Of a stretch of DNA of 25,395 nucleotides, positions 16,170 through 24,275 are shown one piece after another. Positions within the stretch are counted from its first letter, which is position 1; each line of letters starts with the position of its first letter. The stretch comes from Bordetella parapertussis (lineage in GTDB: Bacteria > Pseudomonadota > Gammaproteobacteria > Burkholderiales > Burkholderiaceae_C), in assembly GCA_945875935.1 (NCBI GenBank), contig CAMCNE010000027.1:1-25395 (forward strand). The letters are read 5' to 3'. Below the pieces are notes generated by a model, which was not told where the DNA came from, made no database searches, and worked only from the letters and a program-made list of their open reading frames with translations. The translations under genes and the position numbers were made by a program.

Positions 16170-17027
16170 ATGTTCGGCAAGCTGTCGACGCTGTGGGTGG
16201 CGCTGATCTTCTCGGTGGCGGTGCACGCAGCGCTGCTGACCAAACGCTTCGTCGACCCCGAGCGGTTCAACCGCATCTTCGAGGACACGCCGCTCGAAGT
16301 CATTCTGGTCAACTCGCGCTCGAGCACCCCGCCTGAGCGCGCGCAGGCGATCGCCCAGGTGGCGCTGGCCGGCGGTGGCCAGGCGGACAGCGGCCGCGCC
16401 ACGTCACCGCTGTTGCCGTCTTCGCGCAACGAGGCCGGCGATGCCGAGGAAACCTCGCGCCGGCAAATCGAACAGCTGCAGCAGGCACAGCAGCAATTGC
16501 TCACCCAGGTGCGCCGCGAATTGGCGCAGATGCCCTTGCCGGTCACCAGCCAGGATCAGGGCTCGCCCGACCAGCGCGCCAAGGAAGAACGTCGGCGTCA
16601 GCTGATCCAGCTGCTTGCCGAGATCGAAAAACGGGTGAATGAGGAAAACGCTCGCCCCAAGAAGCGCTACATCAGCCCGGCCACGCGCGAGGCGGTCTAC
16701 GCGCAGTACTACGACCAACTGCGCCGGCGCATCGAGGAGCGCGGCACCTCGCACTTTCCAGAGCAAGGCGGCCAAAAGCTGTATGGCGAGCTGACGATGA
16801 ACGTGACGGTGGATGCCGCAGGCCGGGTCATCGATACCGATGTGGTGCGGCCCTCAAACTCCAGAGCACTCGACTTGCAGGCGATCGCCATCGTTCGCGC
16901 AGCTGCACCCTTCGGGCCGTTCACCGCCAAGATGCGGGCGCAGGCCGATCAACTGGTGATCACCTCGCGCTTTCGATTCACCCGGGAAGACGGTCTAGAA
17001 ACCACGATGCAAGGTCCCTCCCGCTGA
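16170..17027 (+). CDS. TonB-like energy transducer with charged helical linker
   Basis: A 285-residue inner-membrane-anchored periplasmic protein. One transmembrane helix (about 6-24) contains S15 and H19, the Ser-x3-His pair that in TonB is needed for coupling to ExbB/ExbD. The middle is not the usual Pro-rich spacer but two charged helices with coiled-coil potential (about 95-118, Gln-rich, and 135-158, Glu/Arg-rich). Residues from about 190 to the end form a TonB C-terminal domain ([31 protein letters not shown]). No exbB, exbD or receptor gene is adjacent. It sits between the RNB nuclease gene and aroE, 35 bp and 11 bp away, in the usual Burkholderiales arrangement. A TolA-like role is an alternative. 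Confidence 0.88.
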   Translation: MFGKLSTLWVALIFSVAVHAALLTKRFVDPERFNRIFEDTPLEVILVNSRSSTPPERAQAIAQVALAGGGQADSGRATSPLLPSSRNEAGDAEETSRRQIEQLQQAQQQLLTQVRRELAQMPLPVTSQDQGSPDQRAKEERRRQLIQLLAEIEKRVNEENARPKKRYISPATREAVYAQYYDQLRRRIEERGTSHFPEQGGQKLYGELTMNVTVDAAGRVIDTDVVRPSNSRALDLQAIAIVRAAAPFGPFTAKMRAQADQLVITSRFRFTREDGLETTMQGPSR

Positions 17028-17038
17028 AAGCACCTTTG

Positions 17039-17956
17039 ATGAACAACGTCGACCATTACGCCGTGGCCGGTCACCCGGTGGCGCACAGCCAATCACCGTT
17101 CATCCATGCGATGTTCGCCGCGCAGACCGGGCAGTCGCTGCGCTACGGGCGGCTGCTGTGTCCGCTCGATGAAGGCGGCTTTGCATCCACCGTGCGCGAC
17201 TTTGCCGCCTCGCGCGGCGGCAGCGTGGGCGAATTCGATGCCTGCGGCAGCTCGGCCGATGCGGGGAACGTGAGCCGCGGCTGCAACGTTACCGTGCCAT
17301 TCAAGCTCGAGGCATTTGCGCTCGGCCATCGGCACAGCGAACGCGCCTTGCTGGCGCAGGCGGCCAACCTGCTGCGCTTCGATGCCGACGGCTGGCTGGC
17401 CGACAACACCGACGGCGCCGGGCTGGTCCGCGACATCGAACACAACGCCGGCGTGTCGTTGGCGGGTGCGCGCGTGCTGCTGGTCGGCGCCGGTGGCGCG
17501 GCGGCTGGAGCGCTGGGTGCGCTGATCGCCGCGCGCCCCGCCGAGGTGGTGCTGTGCAATCGCACCGTCGACAAGGCCGAAGCGCTGGCCGCACGGCACG
17601 CTGCCTGGGCAGGCGCCCACGGCGTGCGGCTGCAAAGCGCCAGCTTGCAGCAGCCTGGCAGCGACTTCGATGTGCTGATCAACGCCAGCGCCAGCAGCCT
17701 GAATGCGGGCGAGGTGCCGGTGCCCGCGAGCGCGCTGCGCGAAGGCACGCTGGCGCTCGACATGATGTACGGCGCTGCGGCGCGGCCTTTCGTCGAGTGG
17801 GCCGGAGCCCATGGCGCGCGCGGGCGCGATGGCCTGGGCATGCTCGTCGAGCAGGCGGGCGAATCGTTTTTCATCTGGCGTGGTGTGCGCCCCGACACAG
17901 CGCCCGTGCTCGCAGCACTGCAGCACAAGCTGGCCGCGGCCGCCAAGCCAGCGTGA
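17039..17956 (+). CDS. aroE: Shikimate dehydrogenase (with an internal insertion)
   Basis: NADP-dependent reduction of 3-dehydroshikimate, fourth step of the shikimate pathway. The 305-residue protein is longer than E. coli AroE (272). Substrate-site motifs are [16 protein letters not shown] (8-23), GCNVTVPFK (catalytic K89) and DNTDGAG (D125). The NADP domain shows VGAGGAA and [10 protein letters not shown], and the C-terminus shows [17 protein letters not shown]. About 19 extra residues, Gly/Ser/Asp-rich, sit at about 60-79 just before the catalytic lysine motif. The usual AVNT motif reads AANLL. An ATG at 17039 is preferred to a TTG one codon earlier. mtgA overlaps its stop in a GTGA junction. 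Confidence 0.95.
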   Translation: MNNVDHYAVAGHPVAHSQSPFIHAMFAAQTGQSLRYGRLLCPLDEGGFASTVRDFAASRGGSVGEFDACGSSADAGNVSRGCNVTVPFKLEAFALGHRHSERALLAQAANLLRFDADGWLADNTDGAGLVRDIEHNAGVSLAGARVLLVGAGGAAAGALGALIAARPAEVVLCNRTVDKAEALAARHAAWAGAHGVRLQSASLQQPGSDFDVLINASASSLNAGEVPVPASALREGTLALDMMYGAAARPFVEWAGAHGARGRDGLGMLVEQAGESFFIWRGVRPDTAPVLAALQHKLAAAAKPA

Positions 17957-18708
17957 AGCTCAAAGCGGGTTCGTCGCTGCTGCGTTTTGCCGCGCTGCTG
18001 GCCGTGGCGTTTGTCGCGCTGCAGCTTTACTTTGCGCTGCGCATTGCGCTGATGGCGGTGGTCGATCCGACGTCCACCTCTTTTCAGCGCTCCGAGATCT
18101 GGCGTCTGCTGAGCGAGCGCGGTTCATTCAGCTGGAGCCAGCGCTGGGTGGATGAGCGCCGAATCTCCGACCACCTCAAGCGTGCGGTGATCGCCTCTGA
18201 AGACTCGGGCTTCGCCGAACATACTGGCGTCGACTGGGACGCGCTGGAAAAAGCCTGGGAACGCAACCAGAAGGCGCAAACCCGTGCCGAAGCGGCGAGC
18301 GCCCGTGTCGATGCCAAAGCCGCACGCAAGGCCCCGCCCAAGATCATCGGCGGCTCGACCATCACCCAGCAGCTGGCGAAAAACCTGTTCCTGAGCGGCG
18401 AGCGCAACCTGCCGCGCAAGGCCCAGGAGTTCATCCTCACCTTCATGCTCGAGGCGATGCTCGACAAGCGCCGCATCCTCGAGATCTACCTCAACAGCGT
18501 CGAGTGGGGCGAAGGCATCTTTGGCGCCGAGGCGGCGGCGCAGCACTACTTTCACACCAGTGCAGCGCAGCTCACGCCGATGGCTGCGGCCCGGCTGGCC
18601 GTGATGCTGCCTGCGCCCAAGCGCTTCGAAAAGCGCCCCGACTCGCCTTATCTGATGTCGCGCGCGGCAACCGTGAATGCGCGCATGGGCGCGGTCGAGC
18701 TGCCATGA
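17953..18708 (+). CDS. mtgA: Monofunctional biosynthetic peptidoglycan transglycosylase
   Basis: Inner-membrane glycosyltransferase (GT51) that polymerises lipid II into glycan strands without a transpeptidase domain. The 251-residue sequence has an N-terminal transmembrane helix (about 10-34), then [19 protein letters not shown] with catalytic E83, [15 protein letters not shown] (133-147), [27 protein letters not shown] and [10 protein letters not shown] (182-191). An Ala/Lys/Arg-rich insert of roughly 20 residues (about 105-130) separates the first two motifs. The start is GTG at 17953, overlapping the aroE stop by 4 bp; upstream sequence in the same frame is a shadow of aroE. Context matches the aroE-mtgA pair of Burkholderiales. 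Confidence 0.96.
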   Translation: MKLKAGSSLLRFAALLAVAFVALQLYFALRIALMAVVDPTSTSFQRSEIWRLLSERGSFSWSQRWVDERRISDHLKRAVIASEDSGFAEHTGVDWDALEKAWERNQKAQTRAEAASARVDAKAARKAPPKIIGGSTITQQLAKNLFLSGERNLPRKAQEFILTFMLEAMLDKRRILEIYLNSVEWGEGIFGAEAAAQHYFHTSAAQLTPMAAARLAVMLPAPKRFEKRPDSPYLMSRAATVNARMGAVELP

Positions 18709-18730
18709 CGGTGGCGAACACAATCACAAC

Positions 18731-19327
18731 ATGTCTTCTGCCTTGACCGCCGAGATCGCCGCTGCGGCCGCCCGACTGGTGGTCGAAGAAGGGCTCGAGT
18801 ACGGCCCGGCCAAAAGGCGCGCTGCGCGAACCTTGGGCAAGCACAGCACACGACAGGCGGACCTTCCAGACAACGCGATGGTTGAAGACGAAGTGCGCGC
18901 CTACATTGATCTGTTTTGCGCGGACACCCAACCCGCCGAGCTGGCCGCCTTGCGAGAAGTGGCCGCCGGCTGGATGCAGCGGCTGGCCGAATTTCGGCCC
19001 CACCTCACCGGCGCGGTCTGGCGCGGCACCGCCACGCGATTGAACAGCGTGCACATCGAGCTGTATTGCGACGACTCAAAGTCCGCCGAGATTGGCCTGC
19101 TGGACCGTGGCATCGATTTCGACATCGGCAGCATCGACGGCCCGCGCAACCACCCGGTCGACGTGCTGCGCACCAGCAGCATGAGCCGCGCGCTCGGCGA
19201 AGAAGTGAGCGTCTTTCTCACCGTGCTCGACCACGACGACCTGCGTGGCAGCCTGAAACCCGACGCCGGCGGTCAGACCCCGCGCGGCGACCTGAACGCG
19301 CTGCGACAGCGCATGGAGAACCTCTGA
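18731..19327 (+). CDS. Conserved hypothetical protein, possible degenerate nucleotidyltransferase fold
   Basis: A 198-residue soluble protein without a signal peptide; I do not recognise a named family with certainty. The N-terminus (1-40) is helical and basic (EYGPAKRRAARTLG, which resembles a DNA- or RNA-binding stretch), followed by an acidic helical segment (50-90). At 92-115 HLTGAVWRGTATRLNSVHIELY has the spacing of the nucleotidyltransferase signature (G-[AS]-x-x-R-G-x-A-T-R ... D-h-D-h), but the metal-binding acids appear as V-H-I-E. The end is polar. The ATG at 18731 follows mtgA by 22 bp; the frame upstream is mtgA shadow. The tlpA-like gene starts on the last base of its stop (TGATG). 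Confidence 0.8.
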   Translation: MSSALTAEIAAAAARLVVEEGLEYGPAKRRAARTLGKHSTRQADLPDNAMVEDEVRAYIDLFCADTQPAELAALREVAAGWMQRLAEFRPHLTGAVWRGTATRLNSVHIELYCDDSKSAEIGLLDRGIDFDIGSIDGPRNHPVDVLRTSSMSRALGEEVSVFLTVLDHDDLRGSLKPDAGGQTPRGDLNALRQRMENL

Positions 19328-19854
19328 TGAATCGACGCACCCTGGTTTTCGGCGCCGTCGCCGGTGCGGCCTTGGCCGCTGGCGCGACCGTCGCCTGGCT
19401 GCGGCACTCGGTCAGCGACTCGAGTGACACGCTCGGTGCTGACTTCTGGGGCAGGCGCTTCGAACAGCCAGGTGGTGGCGAGCTGGCGCTCGACAGCCTG
19501 CGCGGCGCGCCGCTGCTGCTGAACTTCTGGGCCACCTGGTGTCCGCCTTGCGTTCGGGAAATGCCGCTGCTCGACGATTTTTCACGCAAGCACGCAGCGC
19601 AGGGCTGGCGGGTGGTCGGGCTGGCCATCGACAGCCCCACGCCGGTGCGCGAATTTCTCGCCAAACGGCCGGTGGGTTTTCCGATCGGCCTGGCCGGGCT
19701 GGAAGGCAGCGAGTTGGCGACCACGCTGGGCAACCCCAGCGGATCGCTGCCATTCACCGTGGTGATCGCACGCGACGCTCGCGTCATTGACCGCAAACTC
19801 GGGGCGATCAAGCCTGAGGATTTGGAGCGCTGGGCCCAATCGGCCGGCGGCTGA
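19327..19854 (+). CDS. TlpA/ResA-like thioredoxin-fold disulfide reductase
   Basis: A 175-residue membrane-anchored or exported thioredoxin-like protein, probably acting in the periplasm to reduce disulfides, as in cytochrome c maturation (family knowledge; partner unknown). The N-terminus MNRRTLVFGAVAGAALAAGA is a hydrophobic signal or anchor with a twin-arginine pair followed by T-L-V. The active site is WCPPC (C72, C75) within FWATWCPPCVREMP. The cis-proline loop is SLPFTVVI and the fold ends near residue 165. It starts on the final base of the preceding gene's stop codon, so it is translationally coupled. A perfect 13-bp inverted repeat spans its last codons and the following intergenic sequence. 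Confidence 0.93.
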   Translation: MNRRTLVFGAVAGAALAAGATVAWLRHSVSDSSDTLGADFWGRRFEQPGGGELALDSLRGAPLLLNFWATWCPPCVREMPLLDDFSRKHAAQGWRVVGLAIDSPTPVREFLAKRPVGFPIGLAGLEGSELATTLGNPSGSLPFTVVIARDARVIDRKLGAIKPEDLERWAQSAGG

Positions 19855-19873
19855 GACAGGCGCCGGCCGATTG
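19837..19873. repeat. Perfect 13-bp inverted repeat across the tlpA-like stop codon
   Basis: Left arm CAATCGGCCGGCG (19837-19849) and right arm CGCCGGCCGATTG (19861-19873) are exact complements around an 11-nt loop that holds the TGA stop (19852-19854). The stem is very stable. No T-run follows (next bases CGGTCGCGGC), so it is not a classical intrinsic terminator. The 135-bp gap to aroQ shows no clear promoter hexamers, although it contains an AT-rich patch (about 19894-19918). Confidence 0.85.
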
Positions 19874-19989
19874 CGGTCGCGGCAAACGGCTGATTCGTTA
19901 ATTTGCCTTCAAAAAACGCCAACGCACCGCAAACAGCGTAAAGTCCGCCCCCTGCAGACCAGCGACCCGGCGCCTGCCGATTCATTCAA

Positions 19990-20427
19990 ATGCAAATTCT
20001 CGTGCTCCACGGTCCCAACCTGAACCTGCTGGGTACCCGTGAACCCGGTGTCTATGGCACGCAAACGCTTGAGCAGATCAACGCAGATCTTGTTGATTTG
20101 GCGGCAGTTGGCGGCGCAAGCTTGAACACCTTTCAAAGCAACCATGAGGGTGCTCTGATCGACCGCGTGCAAGCCGCGCGCACCGATGGAAGCGACTTCA
20201 TCATCATCAATCCAGCCGCCCTGACGCACACCAGCGTCGGTCTTCGTGACGCCCTGGCGGCGGTCAACCTGCCTTTCATCGAAGTTCACCTGTCCAACAT
20301 TCACCAACGCGAAGCTTTTCGCCATCACTCGTATTTTTCTGAGTTGGCCGTGGGTGTGATCTGCGGGCTCGGTGCCGACGGCTACCGGCTGGCACTGGAC
20401 CACGCGCTGCGTCGCACCAAGCGCTGA
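19990..20427 (+). CDS. aroQ: 3-dehydroquinate dehydratase, type II
   Basis: Third step of the shikimate pathway, by the type II trans-elimination mechanism; forms a dodecamer. The 145-residue protein shows [18 protein letters not shown] with catalytic Tyr22, QSNHEG (49-54), [12 protein letters not shown] (72-83; Asn74) and [19 protein letters not shown] with catalytic His100. Length and motifs are fully typical. The ATG follows ATTCAA with no strong Shine-Dalgarno sequence. Together with aroE 2 kb upstream it places two consecutive shikimate enzymes in one plus-strand block. accB follows after 95 bp. Confidence 0.98.
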   Translation: MQILVLHGPNLNLLGTREPGVYGTQTLEQINADLVDLAAVGGASLNTFQSNHEGALIDRVQAARTDGSDFIIINPAALTHTSVGLRDALAAVNLPFIEVHLSNIHQREAFRHHSYFSELAVGVICGLGADGYRLALDHALRRTKR

Positions 20428-20439
20428 ACCCGGTTCGTA

Positions 20440-20477
20440 TGCGCTGCCAGTGCGGATGACCTTCATCGCGCAGCGCA
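20440..20477 (+). repeat. Bipartite hairpin in the aroQ-accB gap
   Basis: TGCGCTG (20440-20446) pairs with CAGCGCA (20471-20477), and inside it GATGA (20455-20459) pairs with TCATC (20463-20467). Together they give a two-stem structure 45 nt ahead of accB. A short palindrome GTCTG-AC-CAGAC follows before the ribosome binding site. Whether it is functional is unknown. Confidence 0.5.
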
Positions 20478-20511
20478 AATTCCCGCCACACGTCTGACCA
20501 GACATCCTTTT

Positions 20512-20515
20512 GGAG
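20512..20515 (+). promoter_or_regulatory. Ribosome binding site of accB
   Basis: GGAG is followed by 7 nt and the accB ATG, and a run of T precedes it. It fixes the accB start and is among the clearer Shine-Dalgarno sites of the plus-strand block. Confidence 0.7.
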
Positions 20516-20522
20516 ATCTCGC

Positions 20523-20975
20523 ATGGACTTACGCAAACTCAAGACACTGATCGACCTGGTGTCGGAATCGAACATCTCCGAGCTTGAAATCACCGAAGCC
20601 GAGGGCAAGGTGCGCATCGTCAAGGCCGACCCTCGCGCTGTGCCACAGACCTATGCGCCCGCCCAGGCTATGCCTGAACCAGTCGCAGCACCGGCTGCAC
20701 CGCTGGCCGTGGTTGCCGTGTCAGACGAACCGGAATTCACCGGTCACGTCATCAAGTCGCCCATGGTCGGCACTTTCTACCGGGCATCGAGCCCGGGCGG
20801 AAAGCCGCTGGTCGACATCGGCTCCGAGGTCAAGGAAGGTGAGGCCGTGTGCATCATCGAGGCGATGAAGATCATGAACGAGATCGAAGCCGACAAGGCC
20901 GGCAAGGTCACGCGTGTGCTGTGCGAGAACGGCCAGGCCGTTGAGTTCGGCCAGCCGCTGTTCATCGTCGAGTGA
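20523..20975 (+). CDS. accB: Acetyl-CoA carboxylase biotin carboxyl carrier protein
   Basis: Carries the carboxyl-biotin between biotin carboxylase and the carboxyltransferase in the first committed step of fatty acid synthesis. The 150-residue sequence has an N-terminal helical part ([13 protein letters not shown]), a Pro/Ala-rich linker (about 39-68) and a biotinyl domain (about 73-150) with the biotinylation motif EAMKIMNE (K116) and the characteristic thumb region [17 protein letters not shown] (79-95). It is 13 bp upstream of accC; accB-accC is an operon in most proteobacteria, and in E. coli AccB represses it, so a similar loop is possible here. Confidence 0.98.
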   Translation: MDLRKLKTLIDLVSESNISELEITEAEGKVRIVKADPRAVPQTYAPAQAMPEPVAAPAAPLAVVAVSDEPEFTGHVIKSPMVGTFYRASSPGGKPLVDIGSEVKEGEAVCIIEAMKIMNEIEADKAGKVTRVLCENGQAVEFGQPLFIVE

Positions 20976-20988
20976 CGCGGATCCCTTG

Positions 20989-22338
20989 ATGTTCAAGAAA
21001 ATACTGATCGCGAACCGCGGGGAAATCGCCCTGCGCATCCAGCGCGCTTGCCGCGAGCTCGGCATCAAGTCGGTGGTGGTCTACTCCGAGGCTGACCGCG
21101 ACGCCAAATACGTGAAGCTCGCCGACGAGGCGGTGTGCATCGGCCCGGCGGCATCGTCGCTGAGCTACCTCAACATGCCAGCGATCATCTCGACGGCCGA
21201 GGTCACCGACGCCGAGGCCATACACCCGGGCTATGGCTTTCTGTCCGAGAACGCCGACTTTGCCGAGCGCGTCGAGCGCAGCGGCTTCACCTTCATCGGA
21301 CCCACCCCCGAATGCATCCGCATGATGGGTGACAAGGTGTCGGCCAAGCAGGCCATGATCAAGTCGGGTGTGCCCTGCGTGCCGGGCAGCGAGGGTGCGC
21401 TGGGCGATGACCCGCGCGAGATCGTCAAAGCCGCGCGCGCCATCGGATATCCGGTGATCATCAAGGCGGCCGGCGGCGGCGGTGGCCGGGGCATGCGGGT
21501 GGTGCACACCGAAGCGGCTTTGCTGCACGCGGTGCAGACCACACGCACCGAGGCCGGTGCGGCGTTTGGCAACCCGTCGGTCTACATGGAAAAGTTCCTG
21601 CAAAAGCCGCGGCACATCGAAATCCAGGTGCTGGCTGACCAGATGCGCAACGCGCTGTGGCTGGGGGATCGCGACTGCTCGATGCAGCGGCGCCACCAGA
21701 AGATCCTTGAGGAGGCACCCGCACCGGGCATCCCGCGCCGATTGATCGAGCGCCTGGGCGAGCGCTGTGCTGCCGCCTGCAAGAAGATCGGCTACCGCGG
21801 CGCCGGCACGTTCGAGTTTTTGTACGAGAACGGCGAGTTCTTCTTCATCGAGATGAACACGCGCATCCAAGTCGAGCACCCGGTGACCGAGTTGGTGACG
21901 GGCATTGACATCGTTCAGATGCAGATCCGCATCGCCGCGATGGAAAAGCTGCCGTTCACGCAGCGACAGATCGAAACCCGCGGGCACTCGATCGAGTGCC
22001 GCATCAACGCTGAAGACCCCTACAAATTCACCCCGTCACCGGGGCGCATCACCACCTGGCATGCGCCGGGCGGTCCGGGTGTGCGGGTTGATTCGCACAT
22101 CTACGCGAACTATTTCGTGCCGCCGCACTACGACTCGATGATCGGCAAGATCATCGTGCACGGAGACACCCGTGAGCAGGCACTCGCGCGCATGCGCATC
22201 GCGCTGTCCGAGACCGTCATCGAGGGCATACAGACCAACATTCCGCTGCACCGCGAACTGATGGTCGATGCGAAGTTTGTCGAAGGTGGCACCAGCATCC
22301 ATTACCTTGAGGAGTGGATGAGCGGGCGCAAGCGCTGA
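20989..22338 (+). CDS. accC: Acetyl-CoA carboxylase biotin carboxylase subunit
   Basis: ATP-dependent carboxylation of the AccB biotin. The 449-residue ATP-grasp enzyme shows [13 protein letters not shown] (2-14), [14 protein letters not shown] (79-92), the ATP lysine and glycine loop [13 protein letters not shown] (157-169), [16 protein letters not shown], and [14 protein letters not shown] with the catalytic Arg/Glu site. Length is typical. The frame is open 25 codons upstream in accB; the ATG at 20989 restores the canonical N-terminus. prmA begins 1 bp after its stop. Confidence 0.98.
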   Translation: MFKKILIANRGEIALRIQRACRELGIKSVVVYSEADRDAKYVKLADEAVCIGPAASSLSYLNMPAIISTAEVTDAEAIHPGYGFLSENADFAERVERSGFTFIGPTPECIRMMGDKVSAKQAMIKSGVPCVPGSEGALGDDPREIVKAARAIGYPVIIKAAGGGGGRGMRVVHTEAALLHAVQTTRTEAGAAFGNPSVYMEKFLQKPRHIEIQVLADQMRNALWLGDRDCSMQRRHQKILEEAPAPGIPRRLIERLGERCAAACKKIGYRGAGTFEFLYENGEFFFIEMNTRIQVEHPVTELVTGIDIVQMQIRIAAMEKLPFTQRQIETRGHSIECRINAEDPYKFTPSPGRITTWHAPGGPGVRVDSHIYANYFVPPHYDSMIGKIIVHGDTREQALARMRIALSETVIEGIQTNIPLHRELMVDAKFVEGGTSIHYLEEWMSGRKR

Positions 22339-22339
22339 G

Positions 22340-23242
22340 ATGGTCGAGCTGCTGTTGCTGTGTCCCGAGGACGAAGCCGAGTCGGTGAGCGACGCGTTGA
22401 TGGATGAACTCGGCGCGCTGTCGGTGTCCGTCGAGGATGCGGATGCCAACACCGACGCCGAGCGCGCCTTGTTCGGCGAACCCGGCATGCCAGCACCGCG
22501 CGGTGGCTGGGATCGCTCGATCGTCAAGGCGCTTTTCAACGACGCCGATGGCGCCCAGGAAGCCGCAGATCTGCTGCTCGCCCAGGACTGGGCCAGTGCA
22601 GTGCAACTGCAGTCGATCACGGCGCTGGCCGATCAGGACTGGGTGCGCCTGACGCAGTCGCAGTTCACGCCGGTGCCGGTGACGCCGCATTTCTGGGTGG
22701 TGCCGAGCTGGCACGACACGCCGGCAGCGGCCACTCACGTGATTCGCCTCGACCCCGGCATGGCGTTCGGCACCGGCACGCACCCGACCACGCGAATGTG
22801 CCTGCGCTGGATTGCCCAGCAGCCGGCCGAGCGCAGCGAACGCTGGTCGCGGGTGCTCGACTACGGGTGCGGCTCAGGCATTCTCGCCATCGGTGCAGCC
22901 CTTCATGGCGCCCGCGGCATCGATGCGGTGGACATTGACCCCGACGCCGTTCAATCCACGCTGGCCAACGCACAGGCCAACGGCGTGCTGGTGCGCTCGG
23001 GCTTGCCTGACATGACCCGCGGCGAGTACCCGCTGGTGCTGGCCAACATCCTGGCCACGCCACTCAAGTTGATGGCGCCGCTGCTCGCTGCCCATGTGCA
23101 AGCCGGCGGAGACCTGGTGCTCGCGGGCATCCTTCAGCGACAAGCTGACGAGTTGATCGAGGCCTACGCGCCTTGGCTGGCGCTGCAAACAGTCGACGCC
23201 GAAGACGGCTGGATCCTGATGAGTGCCCGTCGCGCCGATTAA
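22340..23242 (+). CDS. prmA: Ribosomal protein L11 methyltransferase
   Basis: Trimethylates ribosomal protein L11 using S-adenosylmethionine. The 300-residue sequence has the N-terminal substrate-recognition domain (1-about 115), then LDPGMAFGTGTHPTT (137-151) and the SAM-binding motif VLDYGCGSGILAIGA (172-186), AVDIDPDAV (196-204) and the catalytic-site LANILATPL. The insertion around RGGWDRSIVKALF is within the variable N-terminal region. It starts 1 bp after the accC stop. The accBC-prmA order is widespread in proteobacteria and suggests cotranscription. Confidence 0.97.
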   Translation: MVELLLLCPEDEAESVSDALMDELGALSVSVEDADANTDAERALFGEPGMPAPRGGWDRSIVKALFNDADGAQEAADLLLAQDWASAVQLQSITALADQDWVRLTQSQFTPVPVTPHFWVVPSWHDTPAAATHVIRLDPGMAFGTGTHPTTRMCLRWIAQQPAERSERWSRVLDYGCGSGILAIGAALHGARGIDAVDIDPDAVQSTLANAQANGVLVRSGLPDMTRGEYPLVLANILATPLKLMAPLLAAHVQAGGDLVLAGILQRQADELIEAYAPWLALQTVDAEDGWILMSARRAD

Positions 23243-23264
23243 GGCTGCATGGCATGATTGCCAG

Positions 23265-24251
23265 ATGAGTTTCGCCACCCGTTGCACCTCGTGCGGAACG
23301 ATCTTCCGGGTCGTTGTCGACCAGCTCAAGGTGTCCGACGGGTGGGTGCGGTGCGGCCGCTGTCACGCGGTGTTCAACGCCGAGCAAGGCCTGTTCGATC
23401 TGGAACACGACGAGCCGCCAGCCTGGGACGAGCCCGCAGCCGCCGATGACACCCCGGCGACCGAGGCCACCGAAGAGAGCTTCTCCTCCCACGAGCCGGT
23501 ATTGCCTGAGCCACCCGATGAGTCGCAGCCGCCCCTCGGCGTTGGCATGGCGGCCCGCGCCTCGTTGGAATCGATGCCGGCTTTCGATGACGACAGAACG
23601 CCGTCTCCTACTGCCCACCAGGATGCGGCCTTTGACATGGCCGCCACGCGGTTCGAAGGTGCGTTCACGGCCCGGCAGGAGCCTGACGATGGCCCCGAGT
23701 TGCTCGAACCCATGACCGACTCGGCCAGCGCGCCGGGTTTCGTTCTTCAGGCTCAACGCAACGAGCGCTGGCAAAGCACTTCGGTGCGTCTGATGCTCGG
23801 CCTGCTGTCGCTGCTGCTGGTGCTGGGTCTGGCGACACAGGCCACACAACACTTTCGCAATCTCATCGCGGCGCAGTGGCCGATGGCCCAGCCCGCGCTG
23901 ACGCAGTATTGCGAGTGGGCTGGCTGCAGCATCGAGCCTTTGCGGCATCTCGCATCCGTGAGGATCGACAGCTCGGCGCTCAACGCCATCGAACGAACCG
24001 ATGCTCCTGAGGCCTTGACCTTGACCGTCACCCTGAAAAACCAGAGTTCACTGCCGCTGGCCATGCCTGCGGTGGATCTCACGCTGAGCGGCGCCGACGG
24101 CGAGGTGATTTCGCGGCGCGCCCTGTTACCGACTGATTTCAATGCCGCGCCGCTGCAACTCGCACCCGAGGTCGACATCCCGCTGCAGGTGCATCTGGCG
24201 GTCGATGGCCCAAAGGTCAGCGGTTACACCGTCGAAGTTTTTTATCCCTGA
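23265..24251 (+). CDS. Zinc-ribbon / DUF3426 membrane protein
   Basis: A 328-residue protein of unknown function. The N-terminal MJ0042-type zinc ribbon has two CxxC knuckles (C7, C10, C30, C33; residues 1-40). A long acidic, Pro/Ala/Glu-rich disordered linker follows (about 45-165), then one transmembrane helix (174-192) and a DUF3426 domain (about 200-328) predicted to lie outside the cytoplasm. The zinc finger would then be cytoplasmic, giving a transmembrane sensor-like layout (inference). The ATG at 23265 is chosen because it places CTSC at residue 7; upstream codons overlap prmA. The gap to prmA is 22 bp and the kinase gene follows after 24 bp. Confidence 0.9.
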   Translation: MSFATRCTSCGTIFRVVVDQLKVSDGWVRCGRCHAVFNAEQGLFDLEHDEPPAWDEPAAADDTPATEATEESFSSHEPVLPEPPDESQPPLGVGMAARASLESMPAFDDDRTPSPTAHQDAAFDMAATRFEGAFTARQEPDDGPELLEPMTDSASAPGFVLQAQRNERWQSTSVRLMLGLLSLLLVLGLATQATQHFRNLIAAQWPMAQPALTQYCEWAGCSIEPLRHLASVRIDSSALNAIERTDAPEALTLTVTLKNQSSLPLAMPAVDLTLSGADGEVISRRALLPTDFNAAPLQLAPEVDIPLQVHLAVDGPKVSGYTVEVFYP

Positions 24252-24275
24252 TATGTACCCTTGCCCGGAGCTTCA

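Noticed and set aside
20962..21987. Minus-strand open frame of 341 codons opposite accC
   Set aside because: Antisense shadow of accC, same composition bias as the others.
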